54,104 nucleotides of DNA from NCBI RefSeq assembly GCF_025143365.1, contig NZ_JALXPE010000027.1:1-54104 (forward strand), read 5' to 3'. The DNA comes from Microbacterium sp. p3-SID336 (GTDB lineage: Bacteria; Actinomycetota; Actinomycetes; Actinomycetales; Microbacteriaceae). Within the stretch, counting starts at the first letter, position 1; the number at the start of each line of letters is the position of its first letter. Shown piece by piece: positions 37,959 to 47,468 of this stretch. The translations under genes were made by a program, and so were the position numbers. The notes beneath the pieces were generated by a model, which was not told the DNA's origin, made no database searches, and worked only from the letters and a program-made list of their open reading frames with translations.

Positions 37959-40900
37959 CGGTACCGCACCTCCTGATCGCGGCGGCGGATCGTGGTGACC
38001 TCGTCGCGCTGGTTGCCCGTCGGCCCCAGGTAGTTGAACGCCCACGCCAGCTGCGCGTACCCGCCGATGAGGTGGCTGGGCTTGAGCAGGATGCGCGTGA
38101 GCGAGTTGTGGATGCCGCCGCGCTGACCGCTGACCTCGGAGATCGGCACATCGACCGTTCGATCCTTCGCGTGGTACATGTACACGGTGCCCTCGGGCAT
38201 ACGGTGCGACACGTTCGCCCTGGCGACGACCACGCCGTTGCGGTTGTACGACTCGATCCAGTCGTTGTCCCGCACCCCGATCTTCTCCGCGTCCTGCGGA
38301 CTCATCCAGATCGTGGGTCCGCCGCGGGAGAGCGACAGCATGAACAGGTTGTCCTGGTACTCCGAGTGGATCGACCACTTCGAGTGCGGCGTCAGGTAGC
38401 GCACGTGCACCTCGGCGGCGCTGCTCGTGCCCGGCACGACGTCGTCGAAGAGCCGGTGCATGTCGAGCGGAGGACGGTACACCGGCAGCGCCTCGCCCAG
38501 CTCGTCCATCCAGTCGTGGTCGAGGTAGAAGTGCTGACGCCCGGTGAGGGTGTGCCAGGGCTTGAGGTGCTCGACGTTGATCGCGAACGCGGTGTACCGT
38601 CGGCCGCCGTGCTCCGACCCCGACCACTCCGGAGACGTGATCACGCTGCGCGGCTGCAGCGAGACGTCCGCGAACGTGAGCCGCGTGCCCTCGTGCTCGT
38701 CCGCGAGGAAGGCCATCTCCTGCCCGGTGTGCTTCTCGAGCGCGTGGAAGCCCTGCACCGCGAGCCGGCCGTTGCTGGTGCCGGAGAACGCGAGGATCAT
38801 CTCGCACGCCCGCCGATCCGTGTCCAGGCGCACCGAGCCCGTGTACGGCCCGGCCGCGACCACCCCGTTCACCCGCTTCAGCTTCTCGATCTCGGGTTCC
38901 GCGCGATAGGTGATGCCCTTCGTGGTCATCCCAAGCTTCTGGGTCAGCGGACCCAGCGCCTTCCACCGTTCGTAGAGGTTCGGGTAGTCCCGCTCGACCA
39001 CGGCCAGCTTCGGCATCGTCACCCCTGGCACCCGCGGCAGGTCCTGCACCCGGCCGTGCGGCGTGGCCATCACGTCCGGGGTGTCGTGCTGCAGCGGCGT
39101 GGCGACGAGATCGTGCCGCACCCCCAGGTGGGTGCGCGCCATGGCGCTGAACTTCTCCGCCAGCAGGCCGAACGCGTCGAAGTCGGTCTTCGTCTGCCAC
39201 GGCGGGGCGATCGCCGGATTGAACGCGTGGATGAACGGGTGCATGTCGGTCGAGGAGAGATCGTGCTTCTCGTACCAGGTGGCCGCGGGGAGCACGATGT
39301 CGCTGAACAGCGTGGTGCTCGTCATGCGGAAATCGGCCGTCATCAGCAGGTCGAGCTTGCCCTCGGGCGCCTTCTCCCGCCATGTCATCGTCGCCGGGCG
39401 CGAGCCGGGCGCCGCCTCCTCCGCGCGGATCGCGGCATCCGTGCCCAGCAGGTGCTTCAGGAAGTACTCGTTGCCCTTGCCGGAGGAGCCGAGGATGTTC
39501 GCCCGCCACACCAGCACGATGCGCGGGAAGTTCGCCGGCGCGTCCGGATCCTCCACCGCGAAACGCAGAGTCCCGTCGTCCAGGCTGTCGACCACGTGCT
39601 GCGCGGGCTCCTTGCCGTGGGCGGCCGCCTCGTCGCACAGGTCGAGCGGGTTGCGGTCGAACGTCGGATAGCTCGGCATCCAGCCGCGCTGCACGGACTC
39701 CACGAGACAGTCCGCGGTGGTGCGTCCCGCGAACCGCCCGGTGCCGAGCGGCGAGGCGAGCTGATCGGCCGGGAGTCCGTCGTAGCGCCACTGATCCGTC
39801 GCGAGGTACCAGAACGCCGTGCCGATCGTGTGCCGCGGAGGGCGGCCCCAGTCGGCCGCCGCCGCATACTGCTGGTAGCCCGTGATCGGGCGCACCTTCT
39901 CCTGCCCGACGTAGTGCGCCCAGCCGCCGCCGTTCACGCCCTGGCAGCCGGTCATCGTGGTGAGCGCCAGGAACGTGCGGTAGATCGTGTCGGAGTGGAA
40001 CCAGTGGTTGGTGCCCGCGCCCATCAGGATCATCGACCGGCCGCCCGAGCGCTCAGCGTTGTCCGCGAACTCCCGCGCGATGCGCAGAGCCTGCGCTGCG
40101 GGCACCGCGGTGTGCTCCTCCTGCCAGGCCGGGGTGCCGGGGGTGCCCGCATCGTCGTAGCCCTCCGGCCACTCCCCCGGCAGGCCATCGCGCCCGACAC
40201 CGTACTGCGCCAGCATCAGGTCGAACACCGTGGTGACCGCCCTTCCGGCGACCGTGCGCACTGGCACTCCGCGGACGACGACGCCGGACCCGCCCGCGTG
40301 CTCCTGCCCGGGCTGCGGGTCGAGGTCGAAGCGCGGCAGCCGCACCTCCGCCGACTCCGAGGTTCCGGGCAGGTCGGCGATCGACAGCGGCGGAACGACG
40401 CCCTCCAGGTCGAGGTTCCACTTCCCCTCGTCCTCCGGCGTGAAGCGGTGGCCGAGCGAGCCGTTCGGCACGACCGGCTTCCCGGACGCATCCAGCAGCA
40501 CCGGCTTGAACTCGGCCCGCGGCTGCGCGGCGGTGTCGCCCTCCAGGTCGGACGCGGTGAGGAACTTGCCAGGCACGAGTCCCCCGTCCCGCTCCTCCAG
40601 CGCCACGAGGAACGGCGCGTCGGTGTACCGCCGCATGTACTCCTCGAACCTCGGCGTGCGCTTCTCGACGAAGTGCTCGCGGAGGATGACGTGGCCCATC
40701 GCGAGCGCGAGCGCGGCATCGGTCCCGGGGTGCGGGGCGACCCACTCGTCGGCGAACTTCGTGTTGTCGGTGTAGTCGGGTGAGACCGTGACGACCTTCT
40801 GACCGCGATACCGGGCCTCGGCCATGAAGTGCGCGTCGGGGGTTCGGGTGACCGGTACGTTCGAGCCCCACATGATGAGGTAGCCCGCGTTCCACCAGTC

Positions 40901-41674
40901 GGCGGACTCCGGCACGTCGGTCTGGTCGCCGAACACCTGCGGGCTGGCGACAGGGAGGTCGGCGTACCAGTCGTAGAAGGACAGCATCGTGCCGCCCAGC
41001 AGGTTCAGGAAGCGGGAGCCGGCGCCGTGCGACACCATCGACATGGCGGGGATCGGCGAGAAGCCGGCGACGCGGTCGGGACCGTAGAACTTGACGGTGT
41101 GCACATGCGCGGCCGCGGCGATCTCGATCACCTCGTCCCACGTGGTGCGGATCAGGCCGCCCTTCCCCCGCACCCGCTTGTAGGCGGCGGCCTTCTCCGG
41201 ATTCTCGACGATGGACGCCCAGGCGTCGACCGGGTCGGCGTGGATCGCCCGCGCCTCGCGGTACAGCCGGGCCAGCGTGTCGCGGATGTACGGGTAGCGC
41301 ACCCGGGTCGGCGAGTACGTGTACCAGCTGAAGGCCGCTCCGCGCGGGCAGCCCCGCGGCTCGTACTCCGGGGAGTCGGGCCCGATCGACGGGTAGTCCG
41401 TCTGCTGCGCCTCCCACGTGATGATGCCGTCCTTGACGTACACCTTCCACGAGCACGAGCCGGTGCAGTTCACCCCGTGGGTCGAGCGGACGACCTTGTC
41501 GTGCGACCAGCGGTCGCGGTAGAACGCATCCCCCGCGCGCCCGCCGTCGAGGAACAGGGACCGGAGGTCGGGCGACACCTCCCCGGGGCGCAGGAACCGT
41601 CCCAGATTGAGCAGGCCATCGGCGAGGGCGCCGTCGGTCGCAGGCGGGCTGTCGGTTCGGCTGCCAGGGGTCAC
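37955..41674 (-). CDS. narG: Respiratory nitrate reductase alpha subunit NarG
   Basis: 1239 residues from the GTG at 41674, chosen for GAAGGAG 5 bases upstream and fit to the usual length; an ATG at 41707 or 41815 would add residues. The N-terminal HGVNCTGSCSWKVYVKDG (H-x3-C-x3-C) starts the 4Fe-4S ligand set typical of NarG. WNAGYLIMWGSNVPVTRTPDAHF and FRMTSTTLFSDIVLPAATWYEK are bis-MGD binding segments. No twin-arginine signal is visible, so the active site faces the cytoplasm and needs NarK-supplied nitrate. First gene of narGHJI. Confidence 0.97.
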   Translation of the reverse strand: MTPGSRTDSPPATDGALADGLLNLGRFLRPGEVSPDLRSLFLDGGRAGDAFYRDRWSHDKVVRSTHGVNCTGSCSWKVYVKDGIITWEAQQTDYPSIGPDSPEYEPRGCPRGAAFSWYTYSPTRVRYPYIRDTLARLYREARAIHADPVDAWASIVENPEKAAAYKRVRGKGGLIRTTWDEVIEIAAAAHVHTVKFYGPDRVAGFSPIPAMSMVSHGAGSRFLNLLGGTMLSFYDWYADLPVASPQVFGDQTDVPESADWWNAGYLIMWGSNVPVTRTPDAHFMAEARYRGQKVVTVSPDYTDNTKFADEWVAPHPGTDAALALAMGHVILREHFVEKRTPRFEEYMRRYTDAPFLVALEERDGGLVPGKFLTASDLEGDTAAQPRAEFKPVLLDASGKPVVPNGSLGHRFTPEDEGKWNLDLEGVVPPLSIADLPGTSESAEVRLPRFDLDPQPGQEHAGGSGVVVRGVPVRTVAGRAVTTVFDLMLAQYGVGRDGLPGEWPEGYDDAGTPGTPAWQEEHTAVPAAQALRIAREFADNAERSGGRSMILMGAGTNHWFHSDTIYRTFLALTTMTGCQGVNGGGWAHYVGQEKVRPITGYQQYAAAADWGRPPRHTIGTAFWYLATDQWRYDGLPADQLASPLGTGRFAGRTTADCLVESVQRGWMPSYPTFDRNPLDLCDEAAAHGKEPAQHVVDSLDDGTLRFAVEDPDAPANFPRIVLVWRANILGSSGKGNEYFLKHLLGTDAAIRAEEAAPGSRPATMTWREKAPEGKLDLLMTADFRMTSTTLFSDIVLPAATWYEKHDLSSTDMHPFIHAFNPAIAPPWQTKTDFDAFGLLAEKFSAMARTHLGVRHDLVATPLQHDTPDVMATPHGRVQDLPRVPGVTMPKLAVVERDYPNLYERWKALGPLTQKLGMTTKGITYRAEPEIEKLKRVNGVVAAGPYTGSVRLDTDRRACEMILAFSGTSNGRLAVQGFHALEKHTGQEMAFLADEHEGTRLTFADVSLQPRSVITSPEWSGSEHGGRRYTAFAINVEHLKPWHTLTGRQHFYLDHDWMDELGEALPVYRPPLDMHRLFDDVVPGTSSAAEVHVRYLTPHSKWSIHSEYQDNLFMLSLSRGGPTIWMSPQDAEKIGVRDNDWIESYNRNGVVVARANVSHRMPEGTVYMYHAKDRTVDVPISEVSGQRGGIHNSLTRILLKPSHLIGGYAQLAWAFNYLGPTGNQRDEVTTIRRRDQEVRYR

Positions 41675-41750
41675 GGCTGCTCCTTCACGAGGCTTTTGAC
41701 TCAGCATCCTTTCTCCGGGTCCGAGGGCGCACAAGGGTACGCCGGGGTAA

Positions 41751-41779
41751 ATCACCAGGGCGGAATTAGCACGGGTGAT
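41751..41779. promoter_or_regulatory. Inverted repeat in narG-narK intergenic region
   Basis: ATCACC (41751-41756) and GGTGAT (41774-41779) are separated by 17 bases, roughly midway between the divergent narG and narK starts. GTAAATCACCAGG here resembles AATAATCACCTGG at 50634-50646. No clear FNR or NarL site is recognised in the 162-base interval. Confidence 0.4.
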
Positions 41780-41836
41780 GGTGCCTCGCGCGGCCGGACG
41801 CGAAGCTACTCTCAACGCACGAAGGAGGCTTCACCC

Positions 41837-43078
41837 ATGACTTCTGCTGCTCCCGCCACGACCGCCACCGCCCAGGACGACCTCCGCGGCGGCATCGTCC
41901 AGGTCGTCCTCGCGACGCTCGCCTCCACGGTCGGCTTCTGGGCGTGGATGGCGATCTCGCCGCTGCAGAAGCTCTACGCCACGCAGATCGGGCTCGACGA
42001 GGGGCAGATCTCCCTGATGCTCGCCACCCCCGTGCTGGTGGGAGCGCTCGGTCGCATCGTCGTGGGCGCCATGACCGACCGCTTCGGCGGGCGCAAGATG
42101 TTCACGTTCGTCCTGGTCACCTCGGTGCCGGCCGTGCTCCTGGTCGCTCTGGCCGGACAGATCGGCAGCTTCCCGCTGCTGCTCGTGGCCGGCTTCTACC
42201 TCGGCGTCGCCGGCACGATCTTCGCCGTCGGCATCCCCTTCTCCAGCGCCTGGTACCCGCCGTCGCGCCGAGGCTTCGCGAACGGCGTCTTCGGCATGGG
42301 CATGATCGGCACCGCGATCTCGGCGTTCTTCACGCCGCGCCTGGTGGAGGCCATCGGCTACCTGCCCACGCACCTGCTGATCGCCGGAGTGCTCACCGCC
42401 TTCGCCGCGATGTCCTGGCTGCTGCTGCGCGACTCCCCGGCCTGGCGACCGAACACCGACCGCTTCGTCCCGAAGGTCGTGGGGGCGCTCAAGCTCGCGG
42501 TGACCTGGGAGATGGCCTTCCTCTACGGCATCGTGTTCGGCGGCTTCGTCGCGTTCTCGACCTTCCTGCCCAAGTACCTCACGACGATCTACCCGGACGA
42601 CGTCGACGTGGTCGGCGCCGGGACCCGCACGGCGCTGTTCGCGGCCGCGGCGGTGGTCGCACGCCCCATCGGCGGTGTGCTCGCCGACCGGTTCGGCCCC
42701 AAGGTCATCGCGCTGATCTCGCTCGGCGGCATCGTCTCGCTCGCCTACATCGTCGGCCAGCAGCCGCCGGAGGGCATCGTCACCGGCGCGACGTTCATCA
42801 TGATGGCGGCCGCCATGGGCCTCGGCATGGGCGCCGTGTTCGCCTGGATCGGCCCGTCGACGCCCCCGGAGAAGGTGGGCTCGGTCAGCGGCATCGTCGC
42901 GGCGGCCGGCGGGCTGGGCGGCTACTTCCCCCCGCTCGTCATGGGCGCGACCTACAATGCCGACACCAACTCGTATTCGCTCGGCCTCTGGCTGCTCGTG
43001 TTCGTCGGCGCGTTCGCGCTGGTGGTCGCCGGGATGCTCCGCGACGTCGGAGGGCGTCGCAACGGAGGGAAGGCATGA
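41837..43078 (+). CDS. narK: Nitrate/nitrite transporter NarK
   Basis: 413 residues; ATG with a strong AAGGAGG. About 12 hydrophobic segments of a major facilitator. The signatures RIVVGAMTDRFGGRKMF, GFANGVFGMGMIGTA and SGIVAAAGGLGGYFPPLVMG match the two Gly-rich nitrate signature motifs. It imports nitrate or exchanges it for nitrite. The gene overlaps nothing but moaA starts 1 base after its stop, so the two are an operon. Confidence 0.93.
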   Translation: MTSAAPATTATAQDDLRGGIVQVVLATLASTVGFWAWMAISPLQKLYATQIGLDEGQISLMLATPVLVGALGRIVVGAMTDRFGGRKMFTFVLVTSVPAVLLVALAGQIGSFPLLLVAGFYLGVAGTIFAVGIPFSSAWYPPSRRGFANGVFGMGMIGTAISAFFTPRLVEAIGYLPTHLLIAGVLTAFAAMSWLLLRDSPAWRPNTDRFVPKVVGALKLAVTWEMAFLYGIVFGGFVAFSTFLPKYLTTIYPDDVDVVGAGTRTALFAAAAVVARPIGGVLADRFGPKVIALISLGGIVSLAYIVGQQPPEGIVTGATFIMMAAAMGLGMGAVFAWIGPSTPPEKVGSVSGIVAAAGGLGGYFPPLVMGATYNADTNSYSLGLWLLVFVGAFALVVAGMLRDVGGRRNGGKA

Positions 43079-43079
43079 C

Positions 43080-44138
43080 ATGACGGCAGTGGCCGTGCAG
43101 ATCGGACGCCGCAGGCCCGTGGCCACGGCGCCCGCCTCGCACGGTCCGCTGCTCGACACGCACGGCCGCGTGCACCGCGACCTGCGCATCTCCCTCACCG
43201 ACCGGTGTTCGCTGCGCTGCACGTACTGCATGCCCGAGCAGGGCAACGAGTGGCTCGCGCGCACCTCCATCCTCACGCTCGACGAGATCGAGCGGGTGGC
43301 GCGCGTCGCCGCCGCGGCGGGCATTACCACCTTCCGGCTCACGGGCGGAGAGCCGCTGCTGCGCCCGGACCTGGTCGAGGTCGTCCGACGGCTGAGCGCG
43401 ATCGACGAGGGTCACGGTCCCGTGCAGGTGGCCATGACCACGAACGGCATCCGCCTGGCGGAGCAGCTCGACGCGCTCGTCGCGGCAGGTCTCGCACGCG
43501 TGAACATCTCGCTCGACACGCTGCGCCGCGACCGGTTCGCCGCCCTCACCCGCCGCGACCGCCTGGACGACGTGCGGCGGGGCATCGAAGCCGCCCGTGA
43601 CTCGGGTCTGCGACCGCTCAAGCTCAACGCGGTCGCGATGCGGGGCGTGAACGAGGACGAGTTGTGCGACCTGGTGGAGTTCGCGCTCGCGCACGACGCC
43701 GAGCTGCGCTTCATCGAGCAGATGCCGCTCGATGCGGGTCACACGTGGGATCGCGCGCGGATGGTGACACGCGAGGAGATCCTGCACGCGCTGGCGGAGC
43801 GCTGGAGCCTCACGGCGGTGCCAGGGCGCGGCGGCGCCCCGGCCGAGCGCTGGCGGCTGGACGGCGGCCCCGCCACGGTCGGCGTGATCGCCTCCGTCAC
43901 CGCCCCGTTCTGCGGAGACTGCGACCGGCTGCGCCTGACGGCCGACGGGCAGCTGCGCAACTGTCTGTTCTCCACGGACGAATACGACCTGCTGCCCATG
44001 CTCCGCGACTCGACGCGGACGGACGCCGACCTCGAGGCCGTGCTGCGGAACTGCGTCTGGGCGAAGCTGCCTGGCCACGCGATCGACGACCCCGGCTTCC
44101 TGCAGCCCGACCGCGGCATGAACGCGATCGGCGGCTGA
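43080..44138 (+). CDS. moaA: GTP 3',8-cyclase MoaA (radical SAM)
   Basis: 352 residues from the ATG at 43080. The radical-SAM motif is CSLRCTYC within LTDRCSLRCTYCMPE; FRLTGGEPLLR follows. The second C-terminal Fe-S cluster site is PFCGDCDRLRLTADGQLRNC. The chain ends in Gly-Gly (MNAIGG), required for catalysis. It makes the first Moco intermediate with MoaC. Probably co-transcribed with narK. It ends 1 base before the convergent cydC stop, leaving no room for a terminator. Confidence 0.96.
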   Translation: MTAVAVQIGRRRPVATAPASHGPLLDTHGRVHRDLRISLTDRCSLRCTYCMPEQGNEWLARTSILTLDEIERVARVAAAAGITTFRLTGGEPLLRPDLVEVVRRLSAIDEGHGPVQVAMTTNGIRLAEQLDALVAAGLARVNISLDTLRRDRFAALTRRDRLDDVRRGIEAARDSGLRPLKLNAVAMRGVNEDELCDLVEFALAHDAELRFIEQMPLDAGHTWDRARMVTREEILHALAERWSLTAVPGRGGAPAERWRLDGGPATVGVIASVTAPFCGDCDRLRLTADGQLRNCLFSTDEYDLLPMLRDSTRTDADLEAVLRNCVWAKLPGHAIDDPGFLQPDRGMNAIGG

Positions 44139-44139
44139 C

Positions 44140-45807
44140 TCAGCGCGTGCGACCGGCCTCGATGTGCACCACACGATCGATCGTGCCCGCGGGCGGCGCC
44201 ACGTGCGAGATGAGCAGCACGGACTGATCGCCCGCAGCCCCCAGCAGGTCGCGCAGCAGCGCGTCGGACGCCTCCGGGTCCACCCCGGCCGTCGGCTCGT
44301 CGAGGACCAGCACCGGGAACCCCCGCAGCAGCGCGCGAGCCAACGCGATCCGCTGCGCCTGACCGCCGGACACCAGCGCGCCGCGGTCGCCGACCCTGGC
44401 GTCGAGGCCCCCGCGCTCGCGCACCCAGGCCCCGAGCCCGACACGGTCGAGCACGGCCAGCAGCTCGTCGTCGGTCGCGGTGTCGCGTGCGAACAGCAGG
44501 TTCTGGCGCACGTCCTCGTCGAACAGCTGCGGCTGCTGCTCGCAGAGGCCGATCACGCGCCGCAGCGCCGGTCCGGACAGGGCGCTCGCGTCGTGGTCGC
44601 CCACCCGGTACTCCCCCTCCACCCGCAGGAAGCCGACGAGCGCGGCGGCCAGCGAGCTCTTGCCCGCACCGCTCGGCCCCGTCACCAGGACCCGCTCGCC
44701 GGGCCCCACGGCCAGGTCGACGCCCGCGAGTGCCGTGGCCCCGCCCAGCCACGCGGCTCGGACATCGCGCAGCGAGAGGGAGGGCGTGCCGGCGATCTCG
44801 ACCTCGTCGCCCGCATCGGCGCGCAGCTCGGGCGGCATGCGCACCGGCAGCACGTCGACGATGCGCTCGGCGCTCGCGCGCACGCTCCGCCACGACGCCG
44901 CCGCCACCGGCACCGCCCCGAAGATCTCGAACACCACCATCGGCACGAGCACGGCCACCGCCAGCCAGGGAGCGTCGATCGCGCCGGTCGCGAGCCCGGG
45001 AGAGGCGGCGGCCAGCGCCCACACCGAGGCCGCCCCCGCGAGGAACGACACGGCGCCGGCCGCGACAGCCTGCGCCAGCGAGGCCCTGGTCACCACGCGC
45101 CGCAGAGCAGCATCCGCCTGCCGGATGCGCTCGCGCGCCGCCTGCTCCGCCCCGAAGGCGAGCAGCACGTCCAGGCTGCCGAAGTAGTCGACCAGCGCCG
45201 CAGACACTTCGGCCCGCCGCGCGGACACGGCGGCTTCGGCGCGCGAGCCGAAGACCCAGCCGAGCCCGACCGCCGCGACCGCCGCCAGCAACAGGCACAC
45301 CGCGAGCGTGAGAGCCGCCACCGGTGACACGAACAGCAGGAAGCCCACGGCCCCGAGCGCGACGACGGCCGAGACCGCGAGCGGCTGCACGACGCGCAGG
45401 GGCAGGTTCTGCAGGTTCTCGACATCGTCCACCAGGGCCGCGAGCACCTGCCCGCGGTCGGTGGCGCCGAGCCCGGCCGGCGAGAGCGGGATCAGCCGCC
45501 TGACCATGTCGGAGCGCGTGGCGGCGAGCTGCCGCAGGGCGGCATCGTGTCCGCTCAACCGCTCGAGGTAGCGGGTGACCGCCCGCGTGACGGCGAAGAA
45601 GCGGACGCCCACGACGGCGATCGACAGGGGCACGAGCGAGTCGACGATCGAGGCGCTGACGATCAGCCAGCCGCTCACGGCGAGCAGGCTCACGGCGGCG
45701 GCGGCCGACAGCACGCCCCACACCAGTCCGGGCAGGAAGCGGCGCACCGGCGGCTGCGCGAGCCGCAGGACATCGCGGACCCGCTGCCCTCTCGTCACGT
45801 CGCTCAT
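44140..45807 (-). CDS. cydC: Cytochrome bd assembly ABC transporter CydC
   Basis: 555 residues from the ATG at 45807, overlapping the cydD stop (ATGA). Six hydrophobic segments in the first half. ATPase: Walker A TGPSGAGKSS, Q-loop EQQPQLF, signature LVSGGQAQRIALARALL, Walker B VLVLDEP, switch His LLISHVAPP. Known: CydDC exports thiols/haem to allow bd oxidase assembly. Last gene of the regulator-cydABDC operon. Confidence 0.92.
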   Translation of the reverse strand: MSDVTRGQRVRDVLRLAQPPVRRFLPGLVWGVLSAAAAVSLLAVSGWLIVSASIVDSLVPLSIAVVGVRFFAVTRAVTRYLERLSGHDAALRQLAATRSDMVRRLIPLSPAGLGATDRGQVLAALVDDVENLQNLPLRVVQPLAVSAVVALGAVGFLLFVSPVAALTLAVCLLLAAVAAVGLGWVFGSRAEAAVSARRAEVSAALVDYFGSLDVLLAFGAEQAARERIRQADAALRRVVTRASLAQAVAAGAVSFLAGAASVWALAAASPGLATGAIDAPWLAVAVLVPMVVFEIFGAVPVAAASWRSVRASAERIVDVLPVRMPPELRADAGDEVEIAGTPSLSLRDVRAAWLGGATALAGVDLAVGPGERVLVTGPSGAGKSSLAAALVGFLRVEGEYRVGDHDASALSGPALRRVIGLCEQQPQLFDEDVRQNLLFARDTATDDELLAVLDRVGLGAWVRERGGLDARVGDRGALVSGGQAQRIALARALLRGFPVLVLDEPTAGVDPEASDALLRDLLGAAGDQSVLLISHVAPPAGTIDRVVHIEAGRTR

Positions 45808-47468
45808 GCGGGCACCCCCAGGTCGACGATGCGGTCGGCGATGTCGCGGGCGGTACGGCGATGCGAGACGAGGAGGACCATGGCCCCGGAGTCCGCGCGC
45901 TCGCGCAGCGACCGCCAAAGCCGCGCCTCGGTCTCCGGGTCGAGCGCGCTCGACGGCTCGTCCAGCGCGAGCACGGCGTGCGGGGCACGGCTGTGCCGGT
46001 AGAGGGCACGGGCCACGGCCACGCGTTGCGCCTGCCCCCCGGAGAGGCCACTGCCCTGCACGCCCAGCGGCCGGTCGGGCTCGACCCCCTCCGCGCACGC
46101 CGCGGTGAGCGCCGCACGCACCAGCGCCGCATCGGGGTCTTGGTCGCCGAGCGCGACGTTGGCGGCGACGGTCCCCCGGATGAGCCCGGGGGCCTGCCCT
46201 GCCCACGCCAGCCACTCGGACGGGGCGAGTCCCCGCACGTCCCGCCCTCCCCACGCGGCCTCACCCGTGAACGGCACGGCTCCGCGCAGCGCCGCCAGCA
46301 GGCTCGACTTGCCCGATCCGCTCGGCCCCTCGATCAGGGTGATGCTGCCCGGCTCGGCCGTGAACGAGACCGGTGGAAGCTCGCGGACGCGGAGGCCGTC
46401 CACCACGAGCAGCCCGTCCGGCGTTCGCAACTCAGGAGAAGCACCGCCGGCTCCGCCGGAAAGCGCGCGGGATCGGCTCGAAGACGCGGGAACTCCTGCG
46501 TTGTGAACCTCCGCGCCCCGGTCCTGCGCGGCGTCCAGCACCGCGAACACATCCTCGGTGGCCGCGACCCCCTCGGCCGCCGCGTGGAACTGCACCCCCA
46601 CCTGGCGGATGGGGAGGAAGGCCTCGGGTGCGAGCAGCAGCACGAACAGCCCCACCTCGAGGCTCAGGTCGCCGGAGAGCAGCCGGAACCCCACACCCAC
46701 CGCGATCAGCGCCACCGCGAGCGACGACAGCAGCTCCATCGCGAATCCGGAGAGGAACGAGAAGCGCAGCACCTTCATGGTCTCGCGGCGGTAGTCGTCC
46801 GCCGTGGCCTCGATGCGGTCGGCCGCGCGGCGGTCCCGGCCGAACAGGCGCAGCGTGGACAGGCCCTGGACGGTGTCGGCGAAGCGCGCGGCGAGGCGCT
46901 GGAGCGTCTGCCACTGCCGCTTCTGGACGGTGCGGGTGGCCATGCCGATCAGGATCAGGAACAGCGGAATGAGCGGCAGCGTGATGATCGCGGTCAGTCC
47001 GCTCGGCCAGTCCTGCCACCACATGACCGCGACGAGCACGGGCGTCGCGATCACGGTGAGCACGAGCTGCGGGATGTAGCGCGCGAAGTAGGCGTCGAGC
47101 GCCTCCAGCCCGTGCCCGGCGGTGACCGCGATCTCGGTCTGGTTCCGCTGGGCCAGCCACCCCGGGCCGAGCCGCCCGACCGCGGCGACCAGGGCGGCCC
47201 GCAGCTGCACCCCGGTGCGGGCGGCGGCGCGGGTGCCCGCAGCATCGGACGCGGCGATTAGCAGCCCGCGCAACAGCGCCGCCAGCAGCAGCCACAGCAG
47301 GAAGGCGGACACGTCGCGTCCCGCGATCGCGCCGACCACGGCCTGCGTCAGCAGCCAGGCGAACGCGATCGTCATGCCGGTCTGCACGACCCCGATCAAC
47401 GCGGATGCCGCGAGGAAGCCCCTCGCGGCAGCCGCGTATCTCAGCAGTCTCGGGTCGACCGGCTTCAT
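45804..47468 (-). CDS. cydD: Cytochrome bd assembly ABC transporter CydD
   Basis: 554 residues from the ATG at 47468, overlapping the cydB stop. Transmembrane half with MWWQDWPSGLTAIITLPLIPLF, typical of CydD. Then a Ser/Gly linker (SSSRSRALSGGAGGASPE) and the ATPase: Walker A GPSGSGKSS, signature LSGGQAQRVAVARALY, Walker B LALDEPSSALDPE, switch LLVSHRRT. Partner of CydC. Confidence 0.92.
   Translation of the reverse strand: MKPVDPRLLRYAAAARGFLAASALIGVVQTGMTIAFAWLLTQAVVGAIAGRDVSAFLLWLLLAALLRGLLIAASDAAGTRAAARTGVQLRAALVAAVGRLGPGWLAQRNQTEIAVTAGHGLEALDAYFARYIPQLVLTVIATPVLVAVMWWQDWPSGLTAIITLPLIPLFLILIGMATRTVQKRQWQTLQRLAARFADTVQGLSTLRLFGRDRRAADRIEATADDYRRETMKVLRFSFLSGFAMELLSSLAVALIAVGVGFRLLSGDLSLEVGLFVLLLAPEAFLPIRQVGVQFHAAAEGVAATEDVFAVLDAAQDRGAEVHNAGVPASSSRSRALSGGAGGASPELRTPDGLLVVDGLRVRELPPVSFTAEPGSITLIEGPSGSGKSSLLAALRGAVPFTGEAAWGGRDVRGLAPSEWLAWAGQAPGLIRGTVAANVALGDQDPDAALVRAALTAACAEGVEPDRPLGVQGSGLSGGQAQRVAVARALYRHSRAPHAVLALDEPSSALDPETEARLWRSLRERADSGAMVLLVSHRRTARDIADRIVDLGVPA

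Noticed and set aside
38072..40783. 903-residue open frame on the plus strand opposite narG
   Set aside because: It lies wholly antisense to an unmistakable narG; long antisense frames are a normal result of high GC content, and no ribosome site or domain is seen.
41675..41815. Longer NarG start at 41815 or 41707
   Set aside because: The GTG at 41674 has a clear GAAGGAG at proper distance and gives the usual NarG length.
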